From contig NZ_LYBM01000023.1 of NCBI RefSeq assembly GCF_001707825.1, positions 1-64,000 on the forward strand: a stretch of 64,000 nt of DNA, read 5' to 3'. The notes beneath the pieces were generated by a model. It was not told the DNA's origin. It saw only the letters and a program-made list of their open reading frames with translations, and made no database searches. Source of the DNA: Veronia pacifica. GTDB taxonomy: Bacteria > Pseudomonadota > Gammaproteobacteria > Enterobacterales > Vibrionaceae. The position numbers and the translations under genes are program-made. Positions 1 through 10,176 of this stretch are shown one piece after another (within the stretch, counting starts at the first letter, position 1; each line of letters begins with the position of its first letter).

Positions 1-2595
1 GCCGTCGTCGCTGCCGTCATCGTTTCCGTCGTCGTTGCCGTCATCAGACTCATAATTAAGGCTGATAATCACAGGGTCATGGTCTGACGACGAAAAGGCA
101 TTATCAGATTTTACTAAGTCGCCAGTATAGCGGCTTGGATATTCAAACAATGTGCTTTCAACCGAGTTGATATGCCAGTCTTCAACAGCAACCACCTTCT
201 CTTTTAGGCTATTGTTGCCCAAGGCATGATCCAAACTACCCAGCTCGCCATCAAAGCTGTATGAGAAGGCTTCTTCGCCAGCAAATGCCGTTGCGAGATT
301 GGTGTACCCGAAGCCATCCCCGACTTCCCGTGCGACTTCATCCATCACCTTGCCCTGTATCGAGGTACCAGCAGCAGTGACAATCTTGCGCTCCTCATTC
401 GTGGCATCGTAGTTGGTCAGCACACGCATTGGGTCTTCCTGTGCATAGGCATTGAAGTCACCTAATGCCAGAACGTCGCCCGAGAGGTCTTGCAACGCTT
501 TGCCCAGTGTTTCTGTTGCGGAAACACGAAACTCGTTGCATCGTCCCTGAAGATCAGCCGGGTCAGACTCAAACTCGCCAGCCACCCAATCCTCATAGCA
601 GCCCGAGCCTTTAGACTTGAGATGGTTCACCACAATTGAAAGGGTTTGTTCACCAGGCATATTGAAAGTTTGAAGTAACGAATCCCGCTGATATTTGTCA
701 TGCTGAGCGGTCTCACCCTTTGGATTTTCACCCTCAATGTGTTGCTCTGGCATCCGCACTACACTTGCAGCTCCGGCGAGAGATACTTTGGCGGGTCGGT
801 AAATGAATGCCACCATGATGGCATCACTGCCCAGAAATTTACCGTCTTTGAGGTCGGCGGTTTCAGGCGTTACCATCGCATAGTGCTTGTCGCTGTCCGC
901 GATACGAGAGTTCAACGTATTGACCAGGTCAGCCAACGCTCCCTTATCACCAAAGCCGTTATTCTCAACTTCCATCAAGCCCAAAATATCAGCATCTATT
1001 GCCAGCATTGCATTGACGATTTTGTCACGCTGCATAGCAAACTCATCAGCTCTTTTCGCACCACGGTTACAACCTCTACTAGCATCAGCATCGGCCTGAT
1101 CTTTACACATGGGGTTGAGGTCGCCACCGATATCGCTGTGACTGGTGAAATAGTTCAGTACATTAAAGCTCGCAACTTTGAGGTTGCTGCCATCAACCAC
1201 TGTCGGTGCATCAGTGCGGTCTTTTTGATGAACGAAATCTGCTGGCGACACAGAGTTGGTTGGAACAAGGCGGAATTCTCGAAAGCTAAAACCAAGTACA
1301 CCCTCTAGGTTTTCGACCCGATCAAAAATTCGGATATAACCTTGTTCGGCATCAAGCTCCGGGAAATACGGAATTTTACCATTTGGTGCTTTCTGGTCAG
1401 ATTCGACGTAGAGGCGATTTTCTGCGTTACTTTTAGCCAGCATATCGGTGCCCAGAGAGCCAGCAGGATGTAATTGTGTGGGTTTAACCAGTGGCTTTTG
1501 ATAAGACAACACCATGTTGTTGCGTTTTGAATCATAGTCGAAGCCAAAATTACGTGTGACTACCAGATCAGAATCCGTATCTAGTTTTACCAGCATACCT
1601 TCGTAACGCTCTAGCGCATCTGTAAGAGACTCGTTTTCCAGCACTCGAATGGGTGTCAGAGAAGGAAGCGTTGCGTCACCGAGAAACTCCCATTGGGTAT
1701 CTTTTGCGTCAAGTTGAGTAAAGCCATAGAACTCTTTGACCTTACCAGCAGCACAAACAAGACTGCCTGCTGTCAGCCCTTCAACACTTTTGGACAAAAC
1801 AAAAATGCCATCGGAAGTGGCATCATTATTGTCACCTTGAGGGTCCTGAAGCCAAAAACCTTTGTATAAACCTGTCGTCACCGCCGTGACAACACCTTCA
1901 ACATAGTAATCTTCTACGCTCTCATATTTACCTGCAGGTACCAGAGGGCTGCTTGCGCCATCGCCCTGAACCTCATAGATAGGTGTGCGATTTTCATCAC
2001 CGCAACTAAAAACAGGCTTGGGCTCTGGGTCTGAACAGGCAGCGAGTCCATCGCAACCAAGACCACTGAAGGTATCTTTAGTAGAGCTTTCCCAGTCGAC
2101 AGAAGGGTCAAAATCGGATGTTATATCTTCACGACCCGTAGTGCCCAATTTACGTCTTAACGTTTTATCTCTACCAAAATATTCGTTGCTACCCAGCTTA
2201 CCAAGGCTATCAACAACCTTTTCATTATGAGTAAGGGCGACTACGTCATTGCCATTGAAGTTCAGTTGGCTTGAGAGTGAATTAGCGAGACCTTTGAGTG
2301 GTTCATTGGCTTTAGTATATGCGACAACAAGGCTTTTACCGGGCTCTAGGCTTTTCCCAGACTCCAACACATCGGAAAGTGAAACGCTTTTGGAATAATT
2401 GGTGTTTCCGTTGTTAGCTAACTTAATCGCCCAATCGTCAAGGTTAACGGCTTGATCGGAGCGATTAGTGATCTCAATCGCCTTATTGTTGGCTGAACCC
2501 TCCACATATTCAGAAATGAATAATTCGGCATGTGCAGTAGCGTTTAGCGATGCGCTGACAGCAAGAGCAAGAAAGCTCTTTTTCGCAATGTTCAT
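1..2595 (-). CDS. ExeM/NucH-type extracellular endonuclease, C-terminus cut by window edge
   Basis: Secreted DNase of the endonuclease/exonuclease/phosphatase fold. The ATG at 2595 is preceded by AAGGAG. Residues 1-23 form a signal peptide (MNIAKKSFLALAVSASLNATAHA). A lamin-tail-like domain follows (ELFISEYVEGSANNKAIEI), then an OB-fold-like part around residues 200-320. The nuclease domain lies at about 425-840, with motifs LKVASFNVLNYF, ILGLMEVENNG and, near the end, SSDHDPVIISL. The frame leaves the window through an acidic Asp/Gly/Asn linker (bases 1-45); in this family such linkers often precede a GlyGly-CTERM sorting tail, which would lie outside. Family members act in extracellular DNA breakdown, phosphate scavenging and biofilm release. 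The Cys residues after the lamin-tail part suggest disulfides, as expected for an exported enzyme. Confidence 0.9.
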   Translation of the reverse strand, partial: MNIAKKSFLALAVSASLNATAHAELFISEYVEGSANNKAIEITNRSDQAVNLDDWAIKLANNGNTNYSKSVSLSDVLESGKSLEPGKSLVVAYTKANEPLKGLANSLSSQLNFNGNDVVALTHNEKVVDSLGKLGSNEYFGRDKTLRRKLGTTGREDITSDFDPSVDWESSTKDTFSGLGCDGLAACSDPEPKPVFSCGDENRTPIYEVQGDGASSPLVPAGKYESVEDYYVEGVVTAVTTGLYKGFWLQDPQGDNNDATSDGIFVLSKSVEGLTAGSLVCAAGKVKEFYGFTQLDAKDTQWEFLGDATLPSLTPIRVLENESLTDALERYEGMLVKLDTDSDLVVTRNFGFDYDSKRNNMVLSYQKPLVKPTQLHPAGSLGTDMLAKSNAENRLYVESDQKAPNGKIPYFPELDAEQGYIRIFDRVENLEGVLGFSFREFRLVPTNSVSPADFVHQKDRTDAPTVVDGSNLKVASFNVLNYFTSHSDIGGDLNPMCKDQADADASRGCNRGAKRADEFAMQRDKIVNAMLAIDADILGLMEVENNGFGDKGALADLVNTLNSRIADSDKHYAMVTPETADLKDGKFLGSDAIMVAFIYRPAKVSLAGAASVVRMPEQHIEGENPKGETAQHDKYQRDSLLQTFNMPGEQTLSIVVNHLKSKGSGCYEDWVAGEFESDPADLQGRCNEFRVSATETLGKALQDLSGDVLALGDFNAYAQEDPMRVLTNYDATNEERKIVTAAGTSIQGKVMDEVAREVGDGFGYTNLATAFAGEEAFSYSFDGELGSLDHALGNNSLKEKVVAVEDWHINSVESTLFEYPSRYTGDLVKSDNAFSSSDHDPVIISLNYESDDGNDDGNDDGSDDG

Positions 2596-2781
2596 GTCGG
2601 CTCCTTTTGTGCCATTGGTCATAAAACTTGCGAATTATTTACCAAGTGAACATTAAATTAAGGTGATCAAACGCACATGAGGGGGTAGTTTCATAAGATT
2701 TGAGTAAAGATCCTAGATATCGCTTCCACGTTTTAATTTTAACTTTTAGTCAAATATAGCAACATTTGTTTCGTATGAGAC

Positions 2782-2809
2782 AAAAAAAGCAGTGGTATAA
2801 ACCACTGCT
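2782..2809 (-). terminator. Rho-independent terminator of trpS
   Basis: On the minus strand, AGCAGTGG, a TTTATA loop and CCACTGCT are followed by seven T. It lies 35 bases past the trpS stop and separates the rpe-gph-trpS unit from the nuclease gene. Confidence 0.8.
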
Positions 2810-2843
2810 ATATCAAAATTTATGTGATATGTGCTGTATCCTG

Positions 2844-3860
2844 TTAGGGGCGAGCCACAAAGCCGACAGCTTCATACACTTTTTTTAGCGTGCGTGCAGC
2901 ATGAGCAGATGCTTTTTCTGCCCCTACCTTCATTACACTATCGAGGTAAGCGCGATCAGCGCGGAATTCTTTATATCTGGCCTGTAAAGGTTCCAGCATG
3001 GCGACGACGGCGTCTGCAGTATCCTTTTTCAGATGACCATACATTTTATCCGCATATTCAGCTTCAATTTCAGCATATGTCTTTCCGGTAACACCAGACA
3101 TAAGCCCCATCAAGTTAGCAACGCCAGGTTTATTCTCGATATCAAAAATAACGCGTGGCGGCTCATCAGAGTCAGTCACCGCTCGCTTTATTTTCTTCAC
3201 GATAGCTTTGGGATCTTCGAGCAGACCGATAACGTTATTACGGTTATCGTCTGACTTTGACATTTTTTTCAATGGATCCTGCAAGCTCATTACCCGCGCT
3301 CCAACAGGCGGTATGTAAGGTTCAGGCACTACAAAAGTATCGCCGTACAGATTGTTAAAGCGATGCGCAATATCGCGAGCCAACTCAAGGTGTTGTTTCT
3401 GGTCGTTACCAACAGGCACTTGATTAGCCTGATACAGCAGAATATCCGCGGCCATCAGCACAGGATAACTGAACAAACCCGCATTGATGTTTTCGGCATG
3501 ACGGGCAGATTTATCCTTAAACTGCGTCATGCGGTTAAGTTCACCCATCTGTGTATAACAATTCAATACCCAACCAAGTTGCGCATGTTCTGGCACATGG
3601 GACTGAACAAACAGGTTGCTTCGCTCCGGGCTCACACCTACTGCAAGGCAGAGTGCCAGCGCATCCAGTGTTGCCTCACGCAGGGTATTTGCATCCTGAC
3701 GGACAGTGATCGCGTGGAGATCAACGATACAATACTGGCAATTGTAGTCATCCTGCATCTGTTCCCACTGACGCAGTGCTCCCATATAGTTGCCGATACT
3801 AAGTTCACCGGAAGGCTGAACGCCACTGAGCACAATAGGCTGAGAGGATGAATCACTCAT
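2844..3860 (-). CDS. trpS: Tryptophanyl-tRNA synthetase
   Basis: Charges tRNA-Trp with tryptophan; cytoplasmic class I synthetase. The HIGH-type signature is GELSIGNY (residues about 18-25) and the KMSKS loop is KKMSKSDDN (about 196-204). I start at [13 protein letters not shown] (3860), giving 338 residues, near the usual length of about 334; the longer frame up to 3899 adds 13 residues unlike the family. Last gene of a gph-trpS order shared with E. coli. A 9-bp hairpin lies just upstream in the gph-trpS gap. Confidence 0.97.
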   Translation of the reverse strand: MSDSSSQPIVLSGVQPSGELSIGNYMGALRQWEQMQDDYNCQYCIVDLHAITVRQDANTLREATLDALALCLAVGVSPERSNLFVQSHVPEHAQLGWVLNCYTQMGELNRMTQFKDKSARHAENINAGLFSYPVLMAADILLYQANQVPVGNDQKQHLELARDIAHRFNNLYGDTFVVPEPYIPPVGARVMSLQDPLKKMSKSDDNRNNVIGLLEDPKAIVKKIKRAVTDSDEPPRVIFDIENKPGVANLMGLMSGVTGKTYAEIEAEYADKMYGHLKKDTADAVVAMLEPLQARYKEFRADRAYLDSVMKVGAEKASAHAARTLKKVYEAVGFVARP

Positions 3861-3888
3861 GATGCAGTATTTTCCTGTAGGTAAAGTA

Positions 3889-3913
3889 ACTGTCGGCACA
3901 CGTGGCCGACAGT
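3889..3913. repeat. Inverted repeat between gph and trpS
   Basis: ACTGTCGGC at 3889-3897 and GCCGACAGT at 3905-3913 form a perfect 9-bp stem with a 7-base loop. No T-run follows on either strand, so it is unlikely to be a full terminator. It could set relative mRNA levels or stability between gph and trpS. Confidence 0.5.
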
Positions 3914-3942
3914 AAACATGTCAAAGAAGTAGAAGGGGTAAT

Positions 3943-4641
3943 TTACGCTGTTTTTGTATCGCTGAGAACCGTCAATAGATGCTCAAAGTGATCTGCCACG
4001 TGATCAGGTGCACTGTCACTGATAGGCTCGCCATAGTTGTAACCGTAAGTTAGGCCGAAAGAGGCAATACCAGCATTCTTTGCCGCCTGAATATCGTTGC
4101 GTGAGTCGCCCACCATCATCATGTGTTCGTTGCGTAATCCATGTTTGTCTCGCAAGCTGTGTAACCCTTCCGGATCTGGCTTATTTGTCGCCAGCGTTCC
4201 ACCGCCGATGACGTCACTGAAGAAATGGTCTAGGGCAAGGTCTTCAAGTAACTCAGGCACAAACTGATAAGGTTTATTGGTGACCAGTCCCAACATAAAC
4301 CCCTTGTCCTTCAGAGATGTCAGCGTCTCTTTGACCTTTGGGAAAATTTCAGTTCTGTCGTGTCCATTGTTCGCATAATGAAAGTCGAACCTTTCTCTGG
4401 CACGCTGATAAAGTTCATCAGACAGGCCTGAATCAATTTCAATGCTCTGAGACAGAGCACGTTTAACCATAATTTCAGCACCGTTACCAATCCAACATTT
4501 CACCTGCTCATTGCTAACGGTATGTAGTTCAAGATCAGCCAGCATCATTCGAAGTGCTTCTGCCAAGTCGGGCACACTGTCGACCAAGGTACCGTCAAGA
4601 TCAAAAGCGATGTATCTGATTGTATCGAATTTGGGGTTCAT
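3943..4641 (-). CDS. gph: Phosphoglycolate phosphatase
   Basis: HAD-superfamily phosphatase that hydrolyses 2-phosphoglycolate, a by-product of DNA 3'-end repair. Motif I is DLDGTLVDS near residues 14-22 with the nucleophile Asp; a motif II Thr lies in GLVTNKPYQF; motifs III/IV are the Lys in NKPDPEG and MVGDSRNDIQAAKNAG. The 232 residues match the family. The start at 4641 is 16 bases after the rpe stop, consistent with co-transcription. Confidence 0.95.
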   Translation of the reverse strand: MNPKFDTIRYIAFDLDGTLVDSVPDLAEALRMMLADLELHTVSNEQVKCWIGNGAEIMVKRALSQSIEIDSGLSDELYQRARERFDFHYANNGHDRTEIFPKVKETLTSLKDKGFMLGLVTNKPYQFVPELLEDLALDHFFSDVIGGGTLATNKPDPEGLHSLRDKHGLRNEHMMMVGDSRNDIQAAKNAGIASFGLTYGYNYGEPISDSAPDHVADHFEHLLTVLSDTKTA

Positions 4642-4657
4642 TCCTGTATTTCTCTCG

Positions 4658-5332
4658 TTATAGGTTCACTTTGCTGAGCTCAGCGCGCATTTCATCAATG
4701 ACGGTTTTATAATCTGGCTGACCAAAAATTGCCGATCCTGCTACAAACATGTCGGCACCAGCCTCAGCAATTTCACGGATGTTGTCCACCTTTACTCCGC
4801 CATCGATTTCCAGACGAATGTCTCGTCCGCTTTCATCAATACGGCGGCGAACCTCTCTTAGCTTATCCAGTGTGCCAGGAATGAAAGATTGTCCACCAAA
4901 TCCCGGATTGACTGACATCAGCAGAATCATATCCAGTTTATCCATAACATGGTCAAGGTAGTGGAGAGGCGTAGCGGGATTGAATACCAAACCAGCCTGA
5001 CAGCCATGCTCTTTAATTAACTGAAGAGAACGATCAACGTGCTCGCTCGCCTCAGCGTGGAAAGTGATCATGCTAGCGCCAGCTTTTGCAAAATCAGGAA
5101 TGATGCGATCGACAGGCTTGACCATCAGATGCACATCAATCGGTGCTGTGATACCGTAATCACGTAGGGCTTTACAGATAGGCGCACCAAAGGTCAGGTT
5201 TGGCACATAGTGGTTATCCATCACATCAAAGTGGACGACATCCGCGCCCGCCGCCAATACCCGGTCAACATCTTCACCAAGCCTTGCAAAATCGGCAGAT
5301 AAGATTGACGGAGCAATAAGAAAATCCTTCAT
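4658..5332 (-). CDS. rpe: Ribulose-phosphate 3-epimerase
   Basis: Interconverts ribulose 5-phosphate and xylulose 5-phosphate in the pentose phosphate pathway. A TIM-barrel protein of 224 residues with the metal-ligand and catalytic motifs [16 protein letters not shown] (about 34-49), [13 protein letters not shown] and EIDGGV. In E. coli rpe directly follows dam; here a convergent gene (5504-5701) separates them, so rpe must use its own promoter, probably within 5333-5450. Confidence 0.97.
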   Translation of the reverse strand: MKDFLIAPSILSADFARLGEDVDRVLAAGADVVHFDVMDNHYVPNLTFGAPICKALRDYGITAPIDVHLMVKPVDRIIPDFAKAGASMITFHAEASEHVDRSLQLIKEHGCQAGLVFNPATPLHYLDHVMDKLDMILLMSVNPGFGGQSFIPGTLDKLREVRRRIDESGRDIRLEIDGGVKVDNIREIAEAGADMFVAGSAIFGQPDYKTVIDEMRAELSKVNL

Positions 5333-5369
5333 GTTTACGCCTCTGTTGTTCTAATTCGGCTAATTGGAA

Positions 5370-5420
5370 ACACCTGCTGTGTCAGATACGGCTAAATCTT
5401 ACCCGAATGAAAGCAGGTGT
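5370..5420. repeat. 9-bp inverted repeat upstream of rpe
   Basis: ACACCTGCT at 5370-5378 and AGCAGGTGT at 5412-5420 are exact inverted copies 33 bases apart. They lie between the rpe start and the DUF2970 gene, where a divergent promoter is expected, so either a regulator site or an RNA stem in the rpe leader is possible. Confidence 0.35.
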
Positions 5421-5503
5421 CCTATCAGTTCCACTGATTTATTTTTGTGGCTCAGCTTATCGCCGAACTAATTAAAAAACCAAGGATAAGGGGAAATGAC
5501 GCT

Positions 5504-5701
5504 GTGAACAGGGAAAAAGCATCTTGGTGGGATATTGTGAAAAGCGTACTCGCAGCTCTCCTTGGCGTTCAATCAGATAAGAACAGGGAACGAGATTTCA
5601 GCCAAAGCAGTATGTGGCCTTACATCATTATCGGTTTTATCGCTGTCGCTTTGTTCGTGGTAGGCCTTATCACTATCGTGTCACTGATTGCGCCTTCCTG
5701 A
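5504..5701 (+). CDS. Small DUF2970-type membrane protein
   Basis: Short protein of 65 residues with N-terminal pattern ASWWDIVKSVLAALLGVQS, resembling the DUF2970 family, and one strong transmembrane segment near the C-terminus (YIIIGFIAVALFVVGLITIV). Function unknown. I choose the GTG at 5504 because AAGGGGA lies 8-9 bases upstream; a longer in-frame GTG at 5447 would add 19 residues but has no clear ribosome site. It runs against dam, with the two stop codons only 3 bases apart, and interrupts the dam-rpe operon order seen in enterobacteria. Confidence 0.75.
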   Translation: MNREKASWWDIVKSVLAALLGVQSDKNRERDFSQSSMWPYIIIGFIAVALFVVGLITIVSLIAPS

Positions 5702-5704
5702 GGA

Positions 5705-6535
5705 TCATGCCTCTGTATCTATCGCGTTGAAAAGCGCAAGTAGCTCATCGACCTTGTTTCTACCCCCGCCATTTCGGCTGATAGTTCGCTTCACTTTTAC
5801 CACGCTCAACTTTGCACCGCGATAGAGACGACGCGTGTGAGGCGTGTCATGATTTGAAATCAGCACAGGAATACCACGGTGTATCGCTGCCTTTTCAGCA
5901 TGCTCAGCAAGCAATGCCTGATCATCCAAGGTAAATCCACCACTGGAGTATGTAGTGAAATTCGCCGTTGTCGACAGCGGCGCATATGGTGGGTCACAGT
6001 AGACAACACTGCCCTTTCTGGCATGGGAAAAACTCTGCTGATAACCTTCACAGACAAACGTAGCCCGCTTTGCTTTCTCCGAGAAAAACTCCATCTCTGC
6101 TTCAGGGAAGTACGGTTTTTTATACGAACCGAAGGGGACATTAAATCCCCCTTTCTTGTTATACCGACACAAACCGTTAAAGCCATGGCGGTTTAAATAA
6201 AGAAAGTAGATAGACCTCAGGTAAGGGTCCTCGGTCTGATTAAACTCAGCACGAACCGAAAGATACGCCTCTTTACGGTTATACTCGGGCGTAAACATGG
6301 TTTTACAATCTGCAATCAGTGGGTGTGGTTTTTCTTTTAGCAGGTTGTATAGATTGATTAAATCCGGATTGATATCTGCAAGTCGGTATTGCTCGTAGTC
6401 AGTGTTTAAAAACACAGAACCAGCGCCCGCGAAAGGCTCAATCAACTTTTTTGCATCAGGCAAGTGCTTACGGATATCTTCAACGAGAGAATATTTTCCG
6501 CCAGCCCATTTTAAAAAGGCTCTATGCTTTTTCAT
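5705..6535 (-). CDS. dam: DNA adenine methylase (GATC)
   Basis: Methylates the N6 of adenine in GATC, serving mismatch repair strand choice and replication timing. The S-adenosylmethionine site FAGAGS is at residues 35-40, the N-terminus carries FLKWAGGKYSLVEDI, and the catalytic DPPY motif is near residue 181 (CDPPYAPLS). The 276 residues match gammaproteobacterial Dam. It lies 88 bases after damX in the aroKB-damX-dam order. Confidence 0.97.
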   Translation of the reverse strand: MKKHRAFLKWAGGKYSLVEDIRKHLPDAKKLIEPFAGAGSVFLNTDYEQYRLADINPDLINLYNLLKEKPHPLIADCKTMFTPEYNRKEAYLSVRAEFNQTEDPYLRSIYFLYLNRHGFNGLCRYNKKGGFNVPFGSYKKPYFPEAEMEFFSEKAKRATFVCEGYQQSFSHARKGSVVYCDPPYAPLSTTANFTTYSSGGFTLDDQALLAEHAEKAAIHRGIPVLISNHDTPHTRRLYRGAKLSVVKVKRTISRNGGGRNKVDELLALFNAIDTEA

Positions 6536-6623
6536 TAACGCCTGTCCACCACAGCAAATCGAAGGGTGGCGGATTGTATCTTATTTTTGTTCATCAATCA
6601 GCGTTATTTATCCGCCCGGCAGG

Positions 6624-8489
6624 CTAATTAACCCGCCGGATCTCTTGGTGAATCTGACTAAACGCTTTCGCCCAAGGGGAGAGAGACTGAATGTCGTCAG
6701 GCAATATCAGTCCTGCCTTACGCGCCTCACTCACACTAGGGTAGTCGCCCAACAATACCATGAACCATGGATCGCCATTTCGACGGGTCTCATATACCCG
6801 TACTTTGTCAGACAAATTATATTCAGTGACAAAATTATCTACGGCTTCACGAGACTGTAGCGCTGCCAGTTGAAGCGCGTATCGGTTGTCATTAACTGTA
6901 AGCAATGCCTGATTGGATAGCTTGGTTGAGAACCCCTGACGAACAGGTCTGACCGATGTATTCTGATTTTGCGTAACGTCATCTCTCACTGCATTGGCAA
7001 GCTCAGGTAGGAGGTTATTCACGGCAGAGGTGCCGTCACTTCCAGCAGCCTGTTGGTCAATGATGGCGTCCACAACAAGATCTGGAACGACGATACGTTT
7101 GTTTTGATCACCTCCAGTCCCGACGGTGACACCCTCGAGTGCCAGTTGAGGCGGTAACTCGGCATTGTCGTCTGACTGTTGATCGGCACTGACATAAACG
7201 GCTTCTCTGCGAACAGTCCCTTGCTCACCAGGGGAGGTAACAATGGCACCGCTACTGGTAACGCCGCCACTTTGGCTGGTGTAATTACCAGAGCTTCCCG
7301 CTAAACCAATATTGCCAGACGATGTCTGCCCACTTCCTACCGCAAGACCAATCCCGGTGGTTGTCGCATCGAGTGTGCCGGATGACGCAGTATTATTTCC
7401 GGTAGTAGCTGTATTTTCCTGGCTGGCTGACGTCGGATTTGAGACCGACAGGGTTCCTGTTGTATCCGTCTGACGGCCAACGGTTTGTCCCTCGCCACCA
7501 GCGCGATTGACTGAAGAATCGTCGGATCGAGAAACCGTATTTCCTGAGGCGTCTGGCGTCTGGTCGGCAGTATCTTGAGCATTCTGTAATGCGTCGTTTT
7601 GTTGATTGTTTCCAGAAGATGAATTGTTTGTCTGATTCAGTTTTTCAACAAAAGCAGTCAGCTCATCAATACCCTGAGGGATAAGTGCATTATTTTTCTG
7701 TTCCTGCTCAGGTTGGGGCCAGAACCACCATACTGCACCTGCACCAATCACAATCAGAAAGAGAGCCAGTATCATCAAAGGCCACAGCGGGGTGTCTTTG
7801 TTGTCTTTCATTGCAGTTGTCTCCTGTCGACCAAGTCCTTTTAACGCTCCAGGTATCGAAGGCAGAGATTGCGCGTCTTGTCGAATTTTTCTGCGTTGAG
7901 AAGCATCCAACTGACGATTAATCATCATCACGTCAATGAACATATCCCGTTCACTATCAGATAATGGAGAGATCTCTAGCGTCAAGGGGCTTACACCCTG
8001 AGTTGTTGAAAAACGGGCAAATTCGCCCGTCAGTTTTCCTACTTCACCAAACAACAACACATTTATTTGCCAGTTTTGTCGTTGTTGTGCTTCCTGCACG
8101 ACGGCCCAAAGCTCGCCAACCAGAGTATCACTCAATAAATGTGCATCATCAATAACTACCAGCAAGTGACAACTTCGGTCTTCAATCATGTGCTGCAAGC
8201 TCTGCAACAGAGAGTCATGCTCATTGAAGACTACATCCCTCGCCAACTGGCTGAGGATGAAAGACCGATGTTGATGTTCTTTTTGCTGTTGGTTACATAT
8301 CAACAGTGCCTGAACGGGTTCACTCGCCCAGCTCTCAAGATACCGCTCACTGAGCCAGCTCTTGCCTGAGCCCGTTTCGCCAGCGATTTTTAGTAGATTC
8401 GAGCTGAAACGAGTAAGGAACTGTATTCTCGACAAAAGCTGGACCTGACTATCCAGCTCAAGTGATGTCATTTCATTGGTATTTGTCAT
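6624..8489 (-). CDS. damX: DamX-like SPOR-domain cell division protein
   Basis: Inner-membrane protein that binds septal peptidoglycan. Three parts are visible: a cytoplasmic AAA-like ATPase at residues 1-220 with Walker A GETGSGKSW near 35-43 and a Walker B-like LLVVIDDAH; one transmembrane segment near 232-257 (PLWPLMILALFLIVIGAGAV); and a long Ser/Thr/Gln/Gly-rich periplasmic linker ending in a C-terminal SPOR domain (YALQLAALQSREAVDNFV to WAKAFSQIHQ). The 621 residues exceed E. coli DamX (about 430), and the intact N-terminal ATPase is the form found in Vibrionaceae. It lies 12 bases after aroB. Confidence 0.92.
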   Translation of the reverse strand: MTNTNEMTSLELDSQVQLLSRIQFLTRFSSNLLKIAGETGSGKSWLSERYLESWASEPVQALLICNQQQKEHQHRSFILSQLARDVVFNEHDSLLQSLQHMIEDRSCHLLVVIDDAHLLSDTLVGELWAVVQEAQQRQNWQINVLLFGEVGKLTGEFARFSTTQGVSPLTLEISPLSDSERDMFIDVMMINRQLDASQRRKIRQDAQSLPSIPGALKGLGRQETTAMKDNKDTPLWPLMILALFLIVIGAGAVWWFWPQPEQEQKNNALIPQGIDELTAFVEKLNQTNNSSSGNNQQNDALQNAQDTADQTPDASGNTVSRSDDSSVNRAGGEGQTVGRQTDTTGTLSVSNPTSASQENTATTGNNTASSGTLDATTTGIGLAVGSGQTSSGNIGLAGSSGNYTSQSGGVTSSGAIVTSPGEQGTVRREAVYVSADQQSDDNAELPPQLALEGVTVGTGGDQNKRIVVPDLVVDAIIDQQAAGSDGTSAVNNLLPELANAVRDDVTQNQNTSVRPVRQGFSTKLSNQALLTVNDNRYALQLAALQSREAVDNFVTEYNLSDKVRVYETRRNGDPWFMVLLGDYPSVSEARKAGLILPDDIQSLSPWAKAFSQIHQEIRRVN

Positions 8490-8501
8490 ACATAAGTACG
8501 C

Positions 8502-9578
8502 TTAACCGGCCGTGATAACCTCAGCAAGCGTTTCGGGGGTCACATCTGCAACAACTTGAGCACTGCCAACAGAGGTCGGAAGAACCAGACGGAGCTGCCC
8601 GGAAAGCACTTTCTTATCTCGCATCATATGCTTGATAAATGCATCATAGTCCATGCTTGACGGAGCTTTCACGGGAAGTTGCGCATTTTCAAGTAATGCA
8701 GTGATACGGTTAACATCTTCCTGAACAACCAGTTGTTGACGCAACGCAGTTTTGGCGGCCAGCACAGTTCCAGCAGACACAGCTTCTCCGTGTAACCAAT
8801 TGCCGTATCCCATCTCAGCTTCGATGGCATGACCGAAAGTATGACCAAGATTGAGTAGAGCTCTAACGCCAGATTCTTTTTCATCTGCTGCCACAACGTC
8901 TGCTTTTATTTCACAGCAACGCCTAATTGCCGTTACTAAAGGCTGGTATTGCAGCTCATTCAGCGCCTGATGATGCTCTTCAAGCCAGTTAAAGAACTCA
9001 CCATCTGCGATAATGCCGTATTTAATGACTTCAGCCATTCCAGCAGCAAATTCTCGTTGAGGTAATGTCTTGAGCACATCAGTATCAATAAACACTGCTT
9101 TAGGTTGGTAAAAGGCCCCTATCATATTTTTACCTAGAGGGTGATTTACCGCCGTCTTACCGCCAACTGACGAGTCAACCTGCGCAAGCAGTGTGGTTGG
9201 AATTTGGATGTAATCGACGCCACGCTGATAACTCGCTGCGGCAAAGCCGACAACATCGCCGATAACGCCGCCGCCGAGTGCAATAATAAGCGCGTCGCGG
9301 CCGTAATTACCTTCAAGAAGGAAGGTATGAATAGTGTTGAAGGTTTCCAGTGATTTGTACTGTTCACCATCAGGGAGAACCAACAGAGCCGGCTTGGCAC
9401 CGGCCCGTTTTAACGTATTGATGAAAAAGTATGCGTACAGAGGTGCAATGGTTTCGTTGGTGATAACCACCACCTGACGTCCCTCCGTTCCAGCAAATAA
9501 CTCTGGCTGTCCAAGAAGTCCTGAGCCGATAGAAATACAGTAGCTTCTGTCGCCCAGTTTTACGTCAATCCTTTCCAT
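8502..9578 (-). CDS. aroB: 3-dehydroquinate synthase
   Basis: Second step of the shikimate pathway: DAHP to 3-dehydroquinate, using NAD and a divalent metal. The motifs [39 protein letters not shown] (Lys in the active site) and [12 protein letters not shown] (metal His residues) are all present. 358 residues, standard length. Follows aroK by 21 bases. Confidence 0.97.
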   Translation of the reverse strand: MERIDVKLGDRSYCISIGSGLLGQPELFAGTEGRQVVVITNETIAPLYAYFFINTLKRAGAKPALLVLPDGEQYKSLETFNTIHTFLLEGNYGRDALIIALGGGVIGDVVGFAAASYQRGVDYIQIPTTLLAQVDSSVGGKTAVNHPLGKNMIGAFYQPKAVFIDTDVLKTLPQREFAAGMAEVIKYGIIADGEFFNWLEEHHQALNELQYQPLVTAIRRCCEIKADVVAADEKESGVRALLNLGHTFGHAIEAEMGYGNWLHGEAVSAGTVLAAKTALRQQLVVQEDVNRITALLENAQLPVKAPSSMDYDAFIKHMMRDKKVLSGQLRLVLPTSVGSAQVVADVTPETLAEVITAG

Positions 9579-9599
9579 GCTATTCCTTTACGTCATATT

Positions 9600-10118
9600 T
9601 TAGTGTTTTTCGAGCAAATCAATAATTTGGTTTGCTACGACTTTCGCACTTTGATCATCCGTGCGAACAACGAAGTCAGCCACTTCTTCGTAAAGTGGGT
9701 TGCGCTCCGCCGCGAGAGATTCAAGCACCTCTCTCGGCTCATCCGTTTGAAGAAGTGGACGCTTCTTATCACGTTGAGTCCGGGCCAGTTGCTTTTCGAT
9801 TGTTGTTTCAAGATAAACAACGATACCCCGGGCTGAGAGACGGTTTCGGCTCTCTCTGCTCTTGATTGAGCCACCACCGGTTGCCAGAACAATACCGTGT
9901 TTCTCGGTCAGGTCATTGATGACACCTTCCTCACGAACACGGAAACCGTCTTCACCTTCGACATCAAACACCCATGCAATGTCAGCGCCTGTACGTTCTT
10001 CAATCTCAGTGTCGGAGTCGAAGAATTCCATGTGCAGCTGTTGTGCCAGATGTCGTCCAATTGTGCTTTTACCAGCCCCCATCGGACCTACTAGAAAGAT
10101 ATTTCGTTTTTCAGCCAT
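9600..10118 (-). CDS. aroK: Shikimate kinase I
   Basis: Phosphorylates shikimate with ATP. P-loop [16 protein letters not shown] at residues 11-26; the shikimate-binding motif [12 protein letters not shown] and GATGGG-type loop (LATGGGSI) are present; lid Arg residues lie in [12 protein letters not shown]. 172 residues. Unlike many relatives it is separated from pilQ by 158 bases that hold a promoter-like sequence. Confidence 0.96.
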   Translation of the reverse strand: MAEKRNIFLVGPMGAGKSTIGRHLAQQLHMEFFDSDTEIEERTGADIAWVFDVEGEDGFRVREEGVINDLTEKHGIVLATGGGSIKSRESRNRLSARGIVVYLETTIEKQLARTQRDKKRPLLQTDEPREVLESLAAERNPLYEEVADFVVRTDDQSAKVVANQIIDLLEKH

Positions 10119-10176
10119 TTTCAGCCATTTACGTGCAGTTAATTTTAAACAACACCGCCCGCAGGCTCATGATAGC

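Noticed and set aside
700-1308. Open frame of 202 residues on the plus strand
   Set aside because: It is antisense to the nuclease gene, whose frame is open throughout 1-2595 with clear domains; the plus-strand product has no recognisable motif.
2596-2781. Search for an operator in front of the nuclease gene (for example a Pho box)
   Set aside because: No convincing repeated CTGTCAT-like units or other known palindrome was seen; only the ribosome site is clear.
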